Below, in pieces: positions 7,878-16,906 of a stretch of 64,000 nucleotides of DNA. This stretch comes from Rubrivivax gelatinosus (GTDB lineage Bacteria > Pseudomonadota > Gammaproteobacteria > Burkholderiales > Burkholderiaceae_C). The stretch spans positions 1 through 64,000 of the forward strand of contig NZ_SLXD01000016.1 in the NCBI RefSeq assembly GCF_004340905.1, written 5' to 3'. The notes under the pieces were generated by a model that ran no database searches, was not told where the DNA came from, and worked only from the letters and a program-made list of their open reading frames with translations. The position numbers and the translations under genes were made by a program. Numbering within the stretch: the stretch's first letter is position 1; the number at the start of each line of letters is the position of its first letter.

Positions 7878-8786
7878 TCAGCCGCGCGCCAGGCGTTCGC
7901 GCAGCCGCGGCCAGAACAGGTTCAGCGCCAGGCCGGACATCACCAGCACGGCGGCACCCAGCTTCCAGCCCGGCAGCGGCTCGGCCAGCATCAGCGCCGA
8001 AGCGCCCATGCCGAACACCGGCACCAGCAGCGCCATCGGCACCACGGTGGCCGCCGGGTGGCGCGCCAGCAGCCAGCCCCAGGCGGCGTAACCGAACAGC
8101 GAGTTGCCCACCGACTGCCAAGCCACCGCCGCCCAGGCGCCGGCGTCGGCACGCGCCAGCGACACCAGGATCAGCTCCGGCCCCTCGAGCAGCAGCGACA
8201 GCGCCGCCAGCGGCGGCAGCGCGAACAGGCTGGACCAGACGACGTAGCCCAGCATGTCGACCTTGCCGCTGTGGCGTGCGACGAGGTTGCCGCCGGCCCA
8301 CGAGGCCGCGGCGCAGAGCACCAGCGCCAGCCCGAACGGCGTCGTCTGCGCGTCGGTGTGCCAGGCGATGACGCCGATGCCGGCCACCGCCAGCGCCAGC
8401 GCGCCCCACTGGAACAGGCGCACACGCTCGCCGGCGAGCACGATCGCCAGCCCGATGGTGAAGAACACCTGGGTCTGGATGACGAGCGAGGCCAGCCCGG
8501 GCGCGATGTGGCCGCGCATCGCGACGTAGAGCAGGCCGAACTGGCCGGCGCCGATCAGCACGCCGTAGGCCGCCAGGTGGCGCCAGGGCACCGGCGGGCG
8601 GCGGATGAAGAAGGCCGCCGGCAGCAGCACGAAGGCGAAGCGCAGCACCGCGAACAGCAGCGGCGGCAGCGTCGCCAGCGCCAGCTTGATGACGACGAAG
8701 TTGGTGCCCCAGACCGCGACGACAGCCAGTGCCAGCAGCAGATGGCGGCCGGGCAGGCCGCCGCCGTGCCCCGCTGCGGCCGTCAC
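7878..8786 (-). CDS. EamA/DMT-family transporter
   Basis: This 302-aa inner-membrane protein has ten hydrophobic helices in two EamA repeats (about 15-145 and 155-295), typical of drug/metabolite exporters such as RhaT/YdcZ relatives. The second-repeat hallmarks NLVARH and FGYAAWGWLL are visible. The substrate cannot be read from the sequence. The GTG start at 8786 overlaps the stop of the GGDEF-like gene (GTGA), so translation is likely coupled to it. Confidence 0.9.
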   Translation of the reverse strand: MTAAAGHGGGLPGRHLLLALAVVAVWGTNFVVIKLALATLPPLLFAVLRFAFVLLPAAFFIRRPPVPWRHLAAYGVLIGAGQFGLLYVAMRGHIAPGLASLVIQTQVFFTIGLAIVLAGERVRLFQWGALALAVAGIGVIAWHTDAQTTPFGLALVLCAAASWAGGNLVARHSGKVDMLGYVVWSSLFALPPLAALSLLLEGPELILVSLARADAGAWAAVAWQSVGNSLFGYAAWGWLLARHPAATVVPMALLVPVFGMGASALMLAEPLPGWKLGAAVLVMSGLALNLFWPRLRERLARG

Positions 8787-9874
8787 GCGACGACCACCCG
8801 GCTCTCGCCCTGGCGCAGCGCGTCCTGCAGCGCCTGCTCGGCGCGTGCGACGGTCTGCTCGACGGTTTCTCCCGCATGGTGTTCGACGAGCCCGGCGGAG
8901 AGGCTGAAGCGCAGTGCCGGCGCCTCGGGCAGCGCGCGCGCGCCGGCCACCGCCTCGCGCAGCCGGTCCAGCCCGGCGCGCGCCAGGGATGCCCGCGTGT
9001 CCGACATCAGCAGCATGAAGCGGGTCTCGTCCCAGCAGGCCAGCACGTCGGCGACCCGCACGCGGTTTGCCGCCTCCTGGGCGATGCCGCGCAGCAGCCG
9101 CGTCTCGCCGCCCTCGCCCAGCGCACGCGCCTCGGCGGCGAAGTCGTCGATCTGCAGCATCGCGATGCAGAAGGTGTGGCCCGACCGGATGCAGCGCTGG
9201 TGCTCCTGCTCCATCAGCTCGACCATGTGGCGGCGGTTGATCAGCCCGGTGAGTTCGTCGCGCGTGGCGAGCTGGCGGATGCGTTCCAGCGCGGCGCTCA
9301 GTTCCTCCTTCTGCTCGCGCGAGATCAGCCGCAGGCGCGACAGCCGCGCGGCGAGGATGGACGCCGCCGGCATCATCGTCGCCACCATCAGGAAGTGGCC
9401 CAGCTCGATGGCCGGCGGGTAACGCGCCGGATCCAGCAGCGCCATCGTGCCCATGGTCGCGCCGAGCACGCCGACGCCGAAGACGCAGACCCCGGCCATC
9501 TGGCGCATCGTCGACCTGAACATGCCGTACATCAGGATGACCATCACGACGGGGAAGACGCCGCCGCGGCCGGGCCCCAGCAGCGCGTAGGCCGCGGCGC
9601 TGCAGGCGATCGCGAAGTCCATCTGCAGCACCGACAGCGAGGGATCGGCCAGGCGCTCGGTCCAGCCGCTGCGGATCGCCGTGTACAGCGCGGCCATGCC
9701 GGCGAAGGCGACCGCCGTCCAGACCGCGACGCCGGTCGCCGGGGCGACGCCGATCCAGACGAAGTAGTGCATCGCGGCGATGCCGGCGCACATCGTGGAC
9801 ATCGCCAGCAGCGACTGCAGCAGCCGCGCCCGGCGGACCGGGTCGGGTGTCAGCAGGGCGTCGAGCAGGCGCAT
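8783..9874 (-). CDS. membrane GGDEF-family protein with destroyed active site and intact I-site
   Basis: The product is 363 aa. Residues ~20-180 hold about six transmembrane helices, and the GGDEF domain runs from about 200. Compared with the paralog 71 nt upstream, the GGEEF active site is replaced by DETRF (282-286) and the metal-binding IDLDRFK is replaced by LQIDDFA. The product-inhibition motif RxxD is kept as RVAD (273-276), five residues before the lost site. It is therefore unlikely to make c-di-GMP but could bind it. It is coupled to the EamA gene by a 4-nt overlap. The two GGDEF genes look like a tandem duplication. Confidence 0.88.
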   Translation of the reverse strand: MRLLDALLTPDPVRRARLLQSLLAMSTMCAGIAAMHYFVWIGVAPATGVAVWTAVAFAGMAALYTAIRSGWTERLADPSLSVLQMDFAIACSAAAYALLGPGRGGVFPVVMVILMYGMFRSTMRQMAGVCVFGVGVLGATMGTMALLDPARYPPAIELGHFLMVATMMPAASILAARLSRLRLISREQKEELSAALERIRQLATRDELTGLINRRHMVELMEQEHQRCIRSGHTFCIAMLQIDDFAAEARALGEGGETRLLRGIAQEAANRVRVADVLACWDETRFMLLMSDTRASLARAGLDRLREAVAGARALPEAPALRFSLSAGLVEHHAGETVEQTVARAEQALQDALRQGESRVVVA

Positions 9875-9945
9875 CGGCCTCGGGGTCCTCGCGTCAGAGA
9901 GCCAGCCCCCGAGGGTATCGCACTCGCGAGTCGGCGAATTGACGT

Positions 9946-11067
9946 CTAGGCCGGCACCGGCTGCAGCAGCGCGCGGTCGCGGCCCTCGCGTTTGGCGCGG
10001 TACATCGCCTCGTCGGCACGGGCGATCGCGGCGTCGAGGTCAGCCTCGCCCGCCCCGCCGCACGAGGCCACGCCGGCGGAAAAGCTCACCGTGTAGTCGG
10101 GGCCGACGACGGTCAGCGGCGCCGCGCGCAGGCGCTCGCGAAGCCGCGCCAGCACCGCCAGCGCCTGCTCCGGCGTGGTGGCCGGCATCAGCAGCAGGAA
10201 CTCCTCGCCGCCCCAGCGTGCGAGCATGTCCTCGGCGCGCACCGTCTGCCGCGCCAGCTGCGCGAAGTGGCGCAGCACCTCGTCGCCCGCCGCGTGGCCG
10301 CGGCTGTCGTTGACCTGCTTGAAGCGGTCGAGGTCGATCATCGCGACGCACAGCGGCGCACCCGGTTCACGTGCGGCGCGCCGCAGCCGCTCGCCGGCGG
10401 CGCGGCGGTTGGTCAGGCCGGTCAGATCGTCCTGCGTGGCCAGCCGCTGGATGCGCTCGAGCGCGGCGGCGAGCTCGGCGCGCTCCTGCTGCGAGCGGCG
10501 CTTGAGCCGGCCGATCAGCGTCGCCAGCACCGACGAGACCGCCAGCACGATGGCGGCGAACAGCAGGTGCATCAGCTCGACACGCGGGTCGTAGCGATCG
10601 GGCTCCGCGGACGCCTTCCAGGCCATCACCAGCGCGATCGACAGGAACGAGCAGGCGGTCATCAGCCGCGTCTGGCGAGGGGTCAGCGTGAACATGCCGA
10701 ACAAGGGCATCAGCACGAGCAGCAGCACCGCCGCGCCCCGCGCCGGCCCCGAGACGGCGTAGGCCCAGCTGATCGCCGCGACGGCCCAGGCGCCCTGCAG
10801 CATCGACAGCACGGCGTCGGAGGCCAGCCGCGGGCCGACGCCGCTGCGCATCAACAGGTAGAAGAGCGTCGCCCCGATAAGACTGAAGACCGCCAGCCGC
10901 ATGGTGTGCGCCTCGTCGGCCAGGCCCAGCGTCGCCGCCGCGTGGTGCGCCAGCGACATCACGATGCAGGTCGCCCAGCCGACCAGGGTCAGCAGCGTCT
11001 GCAGACGCCGCTGCGGGTCACGCCCGAGAAGGAGATCGCCGAGGGGGACGGAGGCCGAGGTCAGCAT
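9946..11067 (-). CDS. membrane diguanylate cyclase
   Basis: The product is 373 aa and makes c-di-GMP from two GTP at the inner membrane. About six transmembrane helices cover residues 25-185, followed by a short helical linker (SQQERAELAAALERIQRLA) and a complete GGDEF domain. That domain shows DDLTGLTNRR, the metal site MIDLDRFKQVND (about 243-254), the I-site RAED (277-280) and GGEEF (286-290). It shares membrane topology and linker with the neighbouring degenerate paralog. The membrane region resembles a sensory input domain with no assignable ligand. Confidence 0.93.
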   Translation of the reverse strand: MLTSASVPLGDLLLGRDPQRRLQTLLTLVGWATCIVMSLAHHAAATLGLADEAHTMRLAVFSLIGATLFYLLMRSGVGPRLASDAVLSMLQGAWAVAAISWAYAVSGPARGAAVLLLVLMPLFGMFTLTPRQTRLMTACSFLSIALVMAWKASAEPDRYDPRVELMHLLFAAIVLAVSSVLATLIGRLKRRSQQERAELAAALERIQRLATQDDLTGLTNRRAAGERLRRAAREPGAPLCVAMIDLDRFKQVNDSRGHAAGDEVLRHFAQLARQTVRAEDMLARWGGEEFLLLMPATTPEQALAVLARLRERLRAAPLTVVGPDYTVSFSAGVASCGGAGEADLDAAIARADEAMYRAKREGRDRALLQPVPA

Positions 11068-11109
11068 GCCTCGGAATCGGCAAATCCGCGGATCACTTGA
11101 GCAAGGTCA

Positions 11110-11652
11110 TCACGTTTTGATCAAATGCGTGAGCGGCAGCACGGCGCCTGCCTTGACTTCGCCGAGCGAGAAGCTGGTGTGCAGGTCCTTCACGTTGGGC
11201 AGCTTGAACAGCGTCTGCATGGTCCAGCGCGAGAAGGCGTCGAGGTCGGTGGCGACGACGTGCAGCTCGAAGGTGCCGGCGCCGCTGATGTAGTGGCAGG
11301 CCACGACCTCGGGCAGCGCGGCCAGCGCCAGCTCCAGCGCCTGCGTCGCCTCGGCGTTGTTGCGCTCGGCGTCGATGCGCACGAAGGCCAGCACGCCGAG
11401 GCCGACACGGCGGCGGTCGATCTCGGCGCGGTAGCCGGTGATGTAGCCCTGCTGCTCGAGCCGGCGCACGCGCCGCCAGGTCGGCGCCGGCGACAGGCCG
11501 ATGCGTGTCGCGAGTTCGGCGTTGGACAGCCGCGCGTCGTGCTGCAGCGCCGCCAGGATCGCGACGTCGTGGCGGTCCAGACCCTGGCGCGAGCCGTCGG
11601 CAGCCTCGCCCTCGGAAGTCGTGGTTTTCCCTGAAACCGTCGTTTTGAGCAC
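11110..11652 (-). CDS. Lrp/AsnC-family transcriptional regulator
   Basis: The product is 180 aa: an N-terminal winged HTH (about 25-75, with LDRHDVAILAALQHDARLSN and LSPAPTWRRVRRLEQQGYI) and a C-terminal RAM/AsnC ligand domain with the GAGTFELHVV core. The GTG at 11652 was chosen because GGAGA lies 8 nt upstream; an ATG at 11736 would add 28 residues unlike the family. It is divergent from the indolepyruvate oxidoreductase gene, so it probably controls it in response to an amino acid. That role is inference from position. Confidence 0.92.
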   Translation of the reverse strand: MLKTTVSGKTTTSEGEAADGSRQGLDRHDVAILAALQHDARLSNAELATRIGLSPAPTWRRVRRLEQQGYITGYRAEIDRRRVGLGVLAFVRIDAERNNAEATQALELALAALPEVVACHYISGAGTFELHVVATDLDAFSRWTMQTLFKLPNVKDLHTSFSLGEVKAGAVLPLTHLIKT

Positions 11653-11746
11653 GTTTCTTTCTCCGGGTTGCGGCCTGCCGAAACGGCATTGCCCAAATCG
11701 TCGCCGACACGGCAAGACCCGGAAAGACAGGGCCAACCCTGCTGCC

Positions 11747-11752
11747 TACACT
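11747..11752 (+). promoter_or_regulatory. probable -10 of the indolepyruvate oxidoreductase gene
   Basis: TACACT lies about 40 nt before the start at 11795, followed by a leader containing the strong AGGAGA ribosome binding site. No clear -35 is visible. The divergent Lrp-type gene begins 95 nt away, so its operators should fall in 11653-11794. Confidence 0.4.
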
Positions 11753-11794
11753 GGTCCGCAACCATCGGTCCGCCAGAGGCCAGCAGGAGACGAG

Positions 11795-14700
11795 ATGAAC
11801 GCACCCATGAGCGATGCGGTCCGCGAGGCGCTGGCCCGCGTGTCGCTCGACGACAAGTACGCCCTGGAGTCCGGCCGCGCCTTCATGAGCGGCGTGCAGG
11901 CGCTGGTGCGGCTGCCGATGCTGCAGCGCCGCCGCGACGAGCTCGCCGGCCTGAACACCGCCGGCTTCATCAGCGGCTACCGCGGCAGCCCGCTGGGCGG
12001 CTACGACCAGGCGCTGTGGGCGGCCAAGAAACATCTGGAGGCGCAGAACATCGTCTTCCAGCCCGGCGTCAACGAGGAACTGGGCGCCACCGCGGTCTGG
12101 GGCACGCAGCAGCTGGACCTGTTCCCCGAGGCGAAGAAGTTCGACGGCGTCTTCGGCCTCTGGTACGGCAAGGGCCCGGGCGTGGACCGCTGCTCGGACG
12201 TCTTCAAGCACGCCAACATGGCCGGCACCGCGCGCCACGGCGGCGTCGTCGCGATCGCCGGCGACGACCACGTCGCCAAGAGCTCGACCGCGGCACACCA
12301 GAGCGACCACATCTTCAAGGCCTGCGGGCTGCCGGTGTTCTTCCCGGCCAGCGTGCAGGAGATCCTGGACCTGGGGCTGCACGCGATCGCGATGAGCCGC
12401 TTCAGCGGCCTGTGGACGGCGATGAAGACGATCCAGGACATCGTCGAGAGCAGCACCACCGTCGACATCGACCCGGGCCGCGTGCAGATCGTGCTGCCCG
12501 AGGACTTCGCGATGCCGCCCGGCGGCCTGCACATCCGCTGGCCCGACACGCCGCTGGAGCAGGAAGCGCGGCTGATGGACCACAAGTGGTACGCCGCGCT
12601 GGCCTACGTGCGCGCCAACCGGCTCAACCACGACGTCGTGCGCGGCGCGCACGACCGCTTCGGCATCATCGCCAGCGGCAAGTCCTGGAACGACACGCGC
12701 CAGGCGCTGGCCGACCTGGGCCTGGACGACGCCGCCTGCCGCGCGCTCGGCATCCGGCTGCACAAGGTGGCCGTGGTCTGGCCGCTGGAGGCGACCGCGA
12801 CCCGCGCCTTCGCCGAAGGGCTGGACGAGATCCTCGTCGTCGAGGAGAAGCGCCAGATCATCGAGTACCAGCTGAAGGAAGAGCTCTACAACTGGCGCCC
12901 CGACGTGCGCCCCAACGTGCTGGGCAAGTTCGACGAGCCCGAGGGCGAGGACAGCGGCGGCGAATGGAGCCGCCCCAACCCGAGCGAGAACTGGCTGCTG
13001 CGCGCCAAGGCCGACCTGACGCCGGCGATCATCGCGCGCGCCATCGCCCGGCGGCTGAAGAAACTCGGCGTGCCGGCGGAGGTGGCCGCACGCATGGACG
13101 CCTGGCTGGCCGTGGTCGACCGGCGCGAGCGTGAACTCGCCGCCGCCGGCCCCGACACCGGCGCGCGCCCGCCCTGGTTCTGCAGCGGCTGCCCGCACAA
13201 CACCAGCACCCGCGTGCCCGAAGGCAGCCGCGCGCTGGCCGGCATCGGCTGCCACTACATGGCGACCTGGATGGACCGCGCGACGACGACCTTCTCGCAG
13301 ATGGGCGGCGAAGGCGTCGCCTGGGTCGGCCAGGCGCCGTTCTCCAAGGACGGCCACGTCTTCGCCAACCTCGGCGACGGCACCTACTTCCACAGCGGCA
13401 TCCTGGCGGTGCGCCAGAGCATCGCCGCCGGCGTCAACATCACCTACAAGCTGCTCTACAACGACGCCGTCGCGATGACCGGCGGCCAGCGTGTCGGCGA
13501 GCGCCCCGAAGGCCACTCGGTGCCGCAGATCGTCAAGAGCCTGGTCAGCGAAGGCGTGGCCAGGCTCGTCGTCGTCACCGACGAGCCGGGCAAGTACAGC
13601 GGCGTGATGCTCGAGCCCGGCGTCACGGTGCACCACCGCGACGAGTTCGACCGGCTGCAGAACGAGTTCCGCACGATCCGCGGCACCAGCGTCATCGTCT
13701 ACGACCAGACCTGCGCCACCGAGAAACGCCGCCGCCGCAAGCGCGGCACGATGGCCGAGGCCGACTCGCGCGTCGTCATCAACGAACTCGTCTGCGAAGG
13801 CTGCGGCGACTGCAGCGTGCAGAGCAACTGCCTGTCGGTCGAGCCGCTGGAGACCGAGTTCGGCCGCAAGCGCCGCATCAACCAGAACAGCTGCAACAAG
13901 GACTTCTCCTGCGTGAAGGGCTTCTGCCCGAGCTTCGTCACGGTGCAGGGCGGCACGCTGCGCAAACCGGCGCCCAAGGCGCGGCCGGCGCTGGACGCGC
14001 TGCCCGCGGTGCCCGAGCCGGCGCTGCCGGTGGCCGAGCAGGCCTGGGGCATCCTCGTCGCCGGCATCGGCGGCACCGGCGTCATCACCCTCGGCCAACT
14101 GCTGGGCATGGCCGCGCACCTGGAAGGCAAGGCCGTCATCACGCAGGACGCCGGCGGCCTGGCGCAAAAGGGCGGCGCCGCCTGGAGCCACGTGCAGATC
14201 GCCGAGCACCCGGAGATGCTGCGCACCAGCAAGGTCGACACCGCCAAGGCCGACCTGCTGATCGCCTGCGACGCGATCGTCGCCGCGTCCAAGGCCACGC
14301 TGGCGACGCTGGCGCCGGGCCGTAGCGCCGTCGTGCTGAACACGCACGGGACGCCGACCGCGGCGCTGATGGGCAACCCCGACTGGCAGTCGCCCGCCGG
14401 CGCCTGCGAGGCGGCGCTGCGCGCCAGCGTCGGCGACGCGGCGCTGGGCGCCTTCGACGCCGAACAGGCAGCCGAGCGCCTGCTCGGCGAGACGATCTAC
14501 ACCAACCCGCTGCTGCTGGGCTACGCCTGGCAGATGGGCCGCATCCCGCTGTCGCGTGCGGCGCTGATGCGCGCGATCGAGCTCAACGGCGTGCAGGTGC
14601 AGAAGAACCAGGCGGCCTTCGAATGGGGCCGGCGCTGCGCCCACGACCTGGCCGCGGTGCAGTCGCTGACCGCCGCGCGCCAGGTCATCGACATCGTGCG

Positions 14701-15373
14701 CCGGCCGTCGCTGGACGAGATCGTCGCTCGCCGCGCCGACTTCCTCGTCGGCTACCAGGACGCGGCCTATGCCGCCCGCTACCGCGGCTTCGTCGAGCAG
14801 GTGCGCGAGGCCGAACGGCCGCTGGGCACGACGAAGCTCGCCGAAGCCGTCGCGCGCTACCTCTTCAAGCTGATGGCCTACAAGGACGAGTACGAGGTCG
14901 CACGGCTGCACAGCGACCCGGCGTTCCACGCCAGGCTGGACACGATGTTCGAAGGCGACTTCAAGCTCGTGCACCACCTGGCGCCGCCGATGTTCGCGTC
15001 GCGCAACGAGCGCGGCGAGCTCGTCAAGCGCCGCTACGGCCCCTGGCTGCACCACGTCTTCCCGCTGCTGGCGCGCTTCAAGCGCCTGCGCGGCACGGCC
15101 TTCGACCCCTTCGGCCGCAACCCCGAGCGCGTCGTCGAACGCCGGCTGATCGCCGACTACCGCGCCGCGATCGAGGAGATCCTCGCGGGGCTGGACGCGG
15201 CGCGGCTGCCGCTGGCGCTGGAGATCGCACGCCTGCCCGAGGACATCCGCGGCTACGGCCACGTCAAGGAACGCCACCTCGCCGCAGTGCGCCCGCGCTG
15301 GGAGTCGCTGCTGGCACGCTGGCGTGCCAACACCCCCGCGCCTGCCGCGCCGCAGACCGCCAGCGCCCGATAG
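11795..15373 (+). CDS. indolepyruvate ferredoxin oxidoreductase, fused alpha/beta type
   Basis: This 1192-aa cytosolic enzyme oxidatively decarboxylates aryl-pyruvates (from aromatic amino acids) to aryl-acetyl-CoA, and carries the archaeal IorA and IorB parts in one chain. Domains in order: a pyrimidine-binding TPP domain (GYRGSPLGGYDQ near 55), a C-terminal TPP-binding domain (GIGCHYMATW and NLGDGTYFHSG), an Fe-S cluster region with Cys-rich CEGCGDCSVQSNC and KDFSCVKGFCPSF, the gamma-type domain starting GIGGTGVITLGQLLG, and a C-terminal DUF6537-like tail. CAGGAGA precedes the ATG. Longer upstream readings run through the divergent promoter and were rejected. Confidence 0.95.
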   Translation: MNAPMSDAVREALARVSLDDKYALESGRAFMSGVQALVRLPMLQRRRDELAGLNTAGFISGYRGSPLGGYDQALWAAKKHLEAQNIVFQPGVNEELGATAVWGTQQLDLFPEAKKFDGVFGLWYGKGPGVDRCSDVFKHANMAGTARHGGVVAIAGDDHVAKSSTAAHQSDHIFKACGLPVFFPASVQEILDLGLHAIAMSRFSGLWTAMKTIQDIVESSTTVDIDPGRVQIVLPEDFAMPPGGLHIRWPDTPLEQEARLMDHKWYAALAYVRANRLNHDVVRGAHDRFGIIASGKSWNDTRQALADLGLDDAACRALGIRLHKVAVVWPLEATATRAFAEGLDEILVVEEKRQIIEYQLKEELYNWRPDVRPNVLGKFDEPEGEDSGGEWSRPNPSENWLLRAKADLTPAIIARAIARRLKKLGVPAEVAARMDAWLAVVDRRERELAAAGPDTGARPPWFCSGCPHNTSTRVPEGSRALAGIGCHYMATWMDRATTTFSQMGGEGVAWVGQAPFSKDGHVFANLGDGTYFHSGILAVRQSIAAGVNITYKLLYNDAVAMTGGQRVGERPEGHSVPQIVKSLVSEGVARLVVVTDEPGKYSGVMLEPGVTVHHRDEFDRLQNEFRTIRGTSVIVYDQTCATEKRRRRKRGTMAEADSRVVINELVCEGCGDCSVQSNCLSVEPLETEFGRKRRINQNSCNKDFSCVKGFCPSFVTVQGGTLRKPAPKARPALDALPAVPEPALPVAEQAWGILVAGIGGTGVITLGQLLGMAAHLEGKAVITQDAGGLAQKGGAAWSHVQIAEHPEMLRTSKVDTAKADLLIACDAIVAASKATLATLAPGRSAVVLNTHGTPTAALMGNPDWQSPAGACEAALRASVGDAALGAFDAEQAAERLLGETIYTNPLLLGYAWQMGRIPLSRAALMRAIELNGVQVQKNQAAFEWGRRCAHDLAAVQSLTAARQVIDIVRRPSLDEIVARRADFLVGYQDAAYAARYRGFVEQVREAERPLGTTKLAEAVARYLFKLMAYKDEYEVARLHSDPAFHARLDTMFEGDFKLVHHLAPPMFASRNERGELVKRRYGPWLHHVFPLLARFKRLRGTAFDPFGRNPERVVERRLIADYRAAIEEILAGLDAARLPLALEIARLPEDIRGYGHVKERHLAAVRPRWESLLARWRANTPAPAAPQTASAR

Positions 15374-15383
15374 ACTGGGGCGC

Positions 15384-16238
15384 ATGAAGCCGCCCGCCCC
15401 ACCCGCCTGGTACGCGCTCGGCACCGCGATGCGCGCCGACCTGCGACGCGTGCCCTTCATCGTCGGTGACCTCGTCGTCGGCGCGGTCGCGGCGGGTGAA
15501 CTCGACGCGCTGCGGGCCTTCGACGAACTGCAGGTGCACGACGACGGCGTCGTGCTCGCCGTCGCACCCGACGAACGCGACGCTGCGCTGGCGCGCCTCA
15601 ACGGCGCCTTGCGCGACGCCGGCCGGCTGCGCGGCTGGCGCGACGAGCCCTTCCCGCTCTACGACCCGGCGACGCTGACGGTGCTGGCGCACTTCGAACG
15701 CGCCGCAGCACGCTACTGGGGCACGCTGACGCTGGGCGCGCACGCCACCGGCTGGGTCGCCGGGCCCGACGGTCGGCCGGCGGCGCTGTGGATCGCCCAG
15801 CGTTCGTTCACCAAGTCCACCGACCCCGGGCTGCACGACAACCTGATCGGCGGCGGCGTGCCGATCGGCCAGACACCCGAAGAGACGCTGGTGCGCGAAG
15901 CCTGGGAGGAAGCCGGGCTCGATCCCGAACTGATGGCCCCGCGCCGCCCCGGGCGCGTGCTGCGCACCGCGCGCGACATCCCCGAAGGCCTGCAGCACGA
16001 GCTGATCCACGGCTGGGACCTCGAGCTGCCGGCCGGCGTCGTGCCGCGCAACCAGGACGGCGAGGTGCACGCCTTCCGGCTGCTGGACGTGGAGGCGGCC
16101 CTGGCGCTGGCCGCCACTGCGGCGATGACGGTGGACGCGGCGCTGGTGACGCTGGACTTCGCCGTGCGCCACGCCCTCGTCGACGACGACGCGACGCTGG
16201 CGCTCCTGGCGCCGCTGGTCGTGGGACGGTCCGGCTAG
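15384..16238 (+). CDS. Nudix hydrolase with N-terminal DUF4743 domain
   Basis: The product is 284 aa. The N-terminal ~115 residues match the DUF4743 region found in fungal/plant thiamine-diphosphokinase-like Nudix proteins, and the Nudix box GGGVPIGQTPEETLVREAW followed by EEAGLD spans about 156-180 with all catalytic acids. Plant members remove damaged thiamine diphosphate analogues; here that is only suggested. The gene starts 10 nt after the oxidoreductase, a thiamine-diphosphate enzyme, which makes a cofactor-cleaning role attractive. TAGACT lies 7 nt before the ATG and overlaps the upstream stop, suggesting its own leaderless promoter. Confidence 0.88.
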   Translation: MKPPAPPAWYALGTAMRADLRRVPFIVGDLVVGAVAAGELDALRAFDELQVHDDGVVLAVAPDERDAALARLNGALRDAGRLRGWRDEPFPLYDPATLTVLAHFERAAARYWGTLTLGAHATGWVAGPDGRPAALWIAQRSFTKSTDPGLHDNLIGGGVPIGQTPEETLVREAWEEAGLDPELMAPRRPGRVLRTARDIPEGLQHELIHGWDLELPAGVVPRNQDGEVHAFRLLDVEAALALAATAAMTVDAALVTLDFAVRHALVDDDATLALLAPLVVGRSG

Positions 16239-16343
16239 GCACCGGCTCAGGGCCCGCGGCGTTCAGGCGCTTTCACCTGCGCTCACCGGGGCGATCAAAT
16301 CCGTTGAACCGTCGTGCGGGGGCCGGCCGGAATACTGCCGGTC

Positions 16344-16880
16344 ATGACACACCCCGCCCGCTACGACGCCGTCGCCGTCGCCTTCCACTGGCTGCTGGCG
16401 CTGGCCATCGTCGGCGCCTTCTGCGTCGGCTTCTACATGGCCGACCTGCCGCTGTCGCCGACGCGGCTGAAGCTCTACAACTGGCACAAGTGGGCCGGCG
16501 TGCTGATCCTCGCGGCCTCGGCGGCACGCCTGCTGTGGCGGATGTCGCACCGCCCGCCGGCCGACCTGCCGGGCCCGGCCTGGCAGCAGCGTGCGGCGCA
16601 CGCAGCGCACTGGGCGCTGTACGCGCTGTTCTTCGCCGTGCCGCTCTCGGGCTGGGCCTACAGCTCGGCGGCCGGCTTCCCGATCGTGCTCTTCGGCGTG
16701 CTGCCGCTGCCCGACTTCGTCGCCGCCGACCGCGCCTTCGCCGAGACGATCAAGCCGTTGCACGGCCTGCTGGCCTACACGCTGGCCACCGTCGTCGTGC
16801 TGCACGTCGCCGCAGCGATCAAGCACCAGTTCATCGACCGCGACGGCCTGATCGACCGCATGCGCCTCGGCCGCCGCTGA
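16344..16880 (+). CDS. cytochrome b561
   Basis: This 178-aa inner-membrane di-haem protein has four transmembrane helices. The haem ligand candidates are in the expected helices: H15 (AFHWLL), H48 (NWHKW), H140 (KPLHG) and H154 (VLHVAA). Bacterial b561 proteins oxidise quinol or reduce superoxide. Here the gene sits 26 nt before two YceI genes, a common pairing that suggests a periplasmic isoprenoid/quinone-related unit. AATACT lies 7 nt before the ATG and I see no Shine-Dalgarno. Confidence 0.93.
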   Translation: MTHPARYDAVAVAFHWLLALAIVGAFCVGFYMADLPLSPTRLKLYNWHKWAGVLILAASAARLLWRMSHRPPADLPGPAWQQRAAHAAHWALYALFFAVPLSGWAYSSAAGFPIVLFGVLPLPDFVAADRAFAETIKPLHGLLAYTLATVVVLHVAAAIKHQFIDRDGLIDRMRLGRR

Positions 16881-16906
16881 CCCTTCACCCGGAGAAAGAC
16901 CCGACC

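Noticed and set aside
9923..9932. ACTCGCGAGT palindrome between the two GGDEF genes
   Set aside because: A 10-bp GC-rich palindrome without spacing to a promoter or a second copy is too weak to call.
11093..15601. A 1502-codon open frame antisense to the indolepyruvate oxidoreductase gene, and similar giant frames elsewhere (for example 1838-5299, 36415-40245, 54053-58180)
   Set aside because: They are GC-bias shadows of real genes: composition is low-complexity (Arg, Ala, Gln, His runs), no domain is recognisable, and the opposite-strand gene is clearly conserved.
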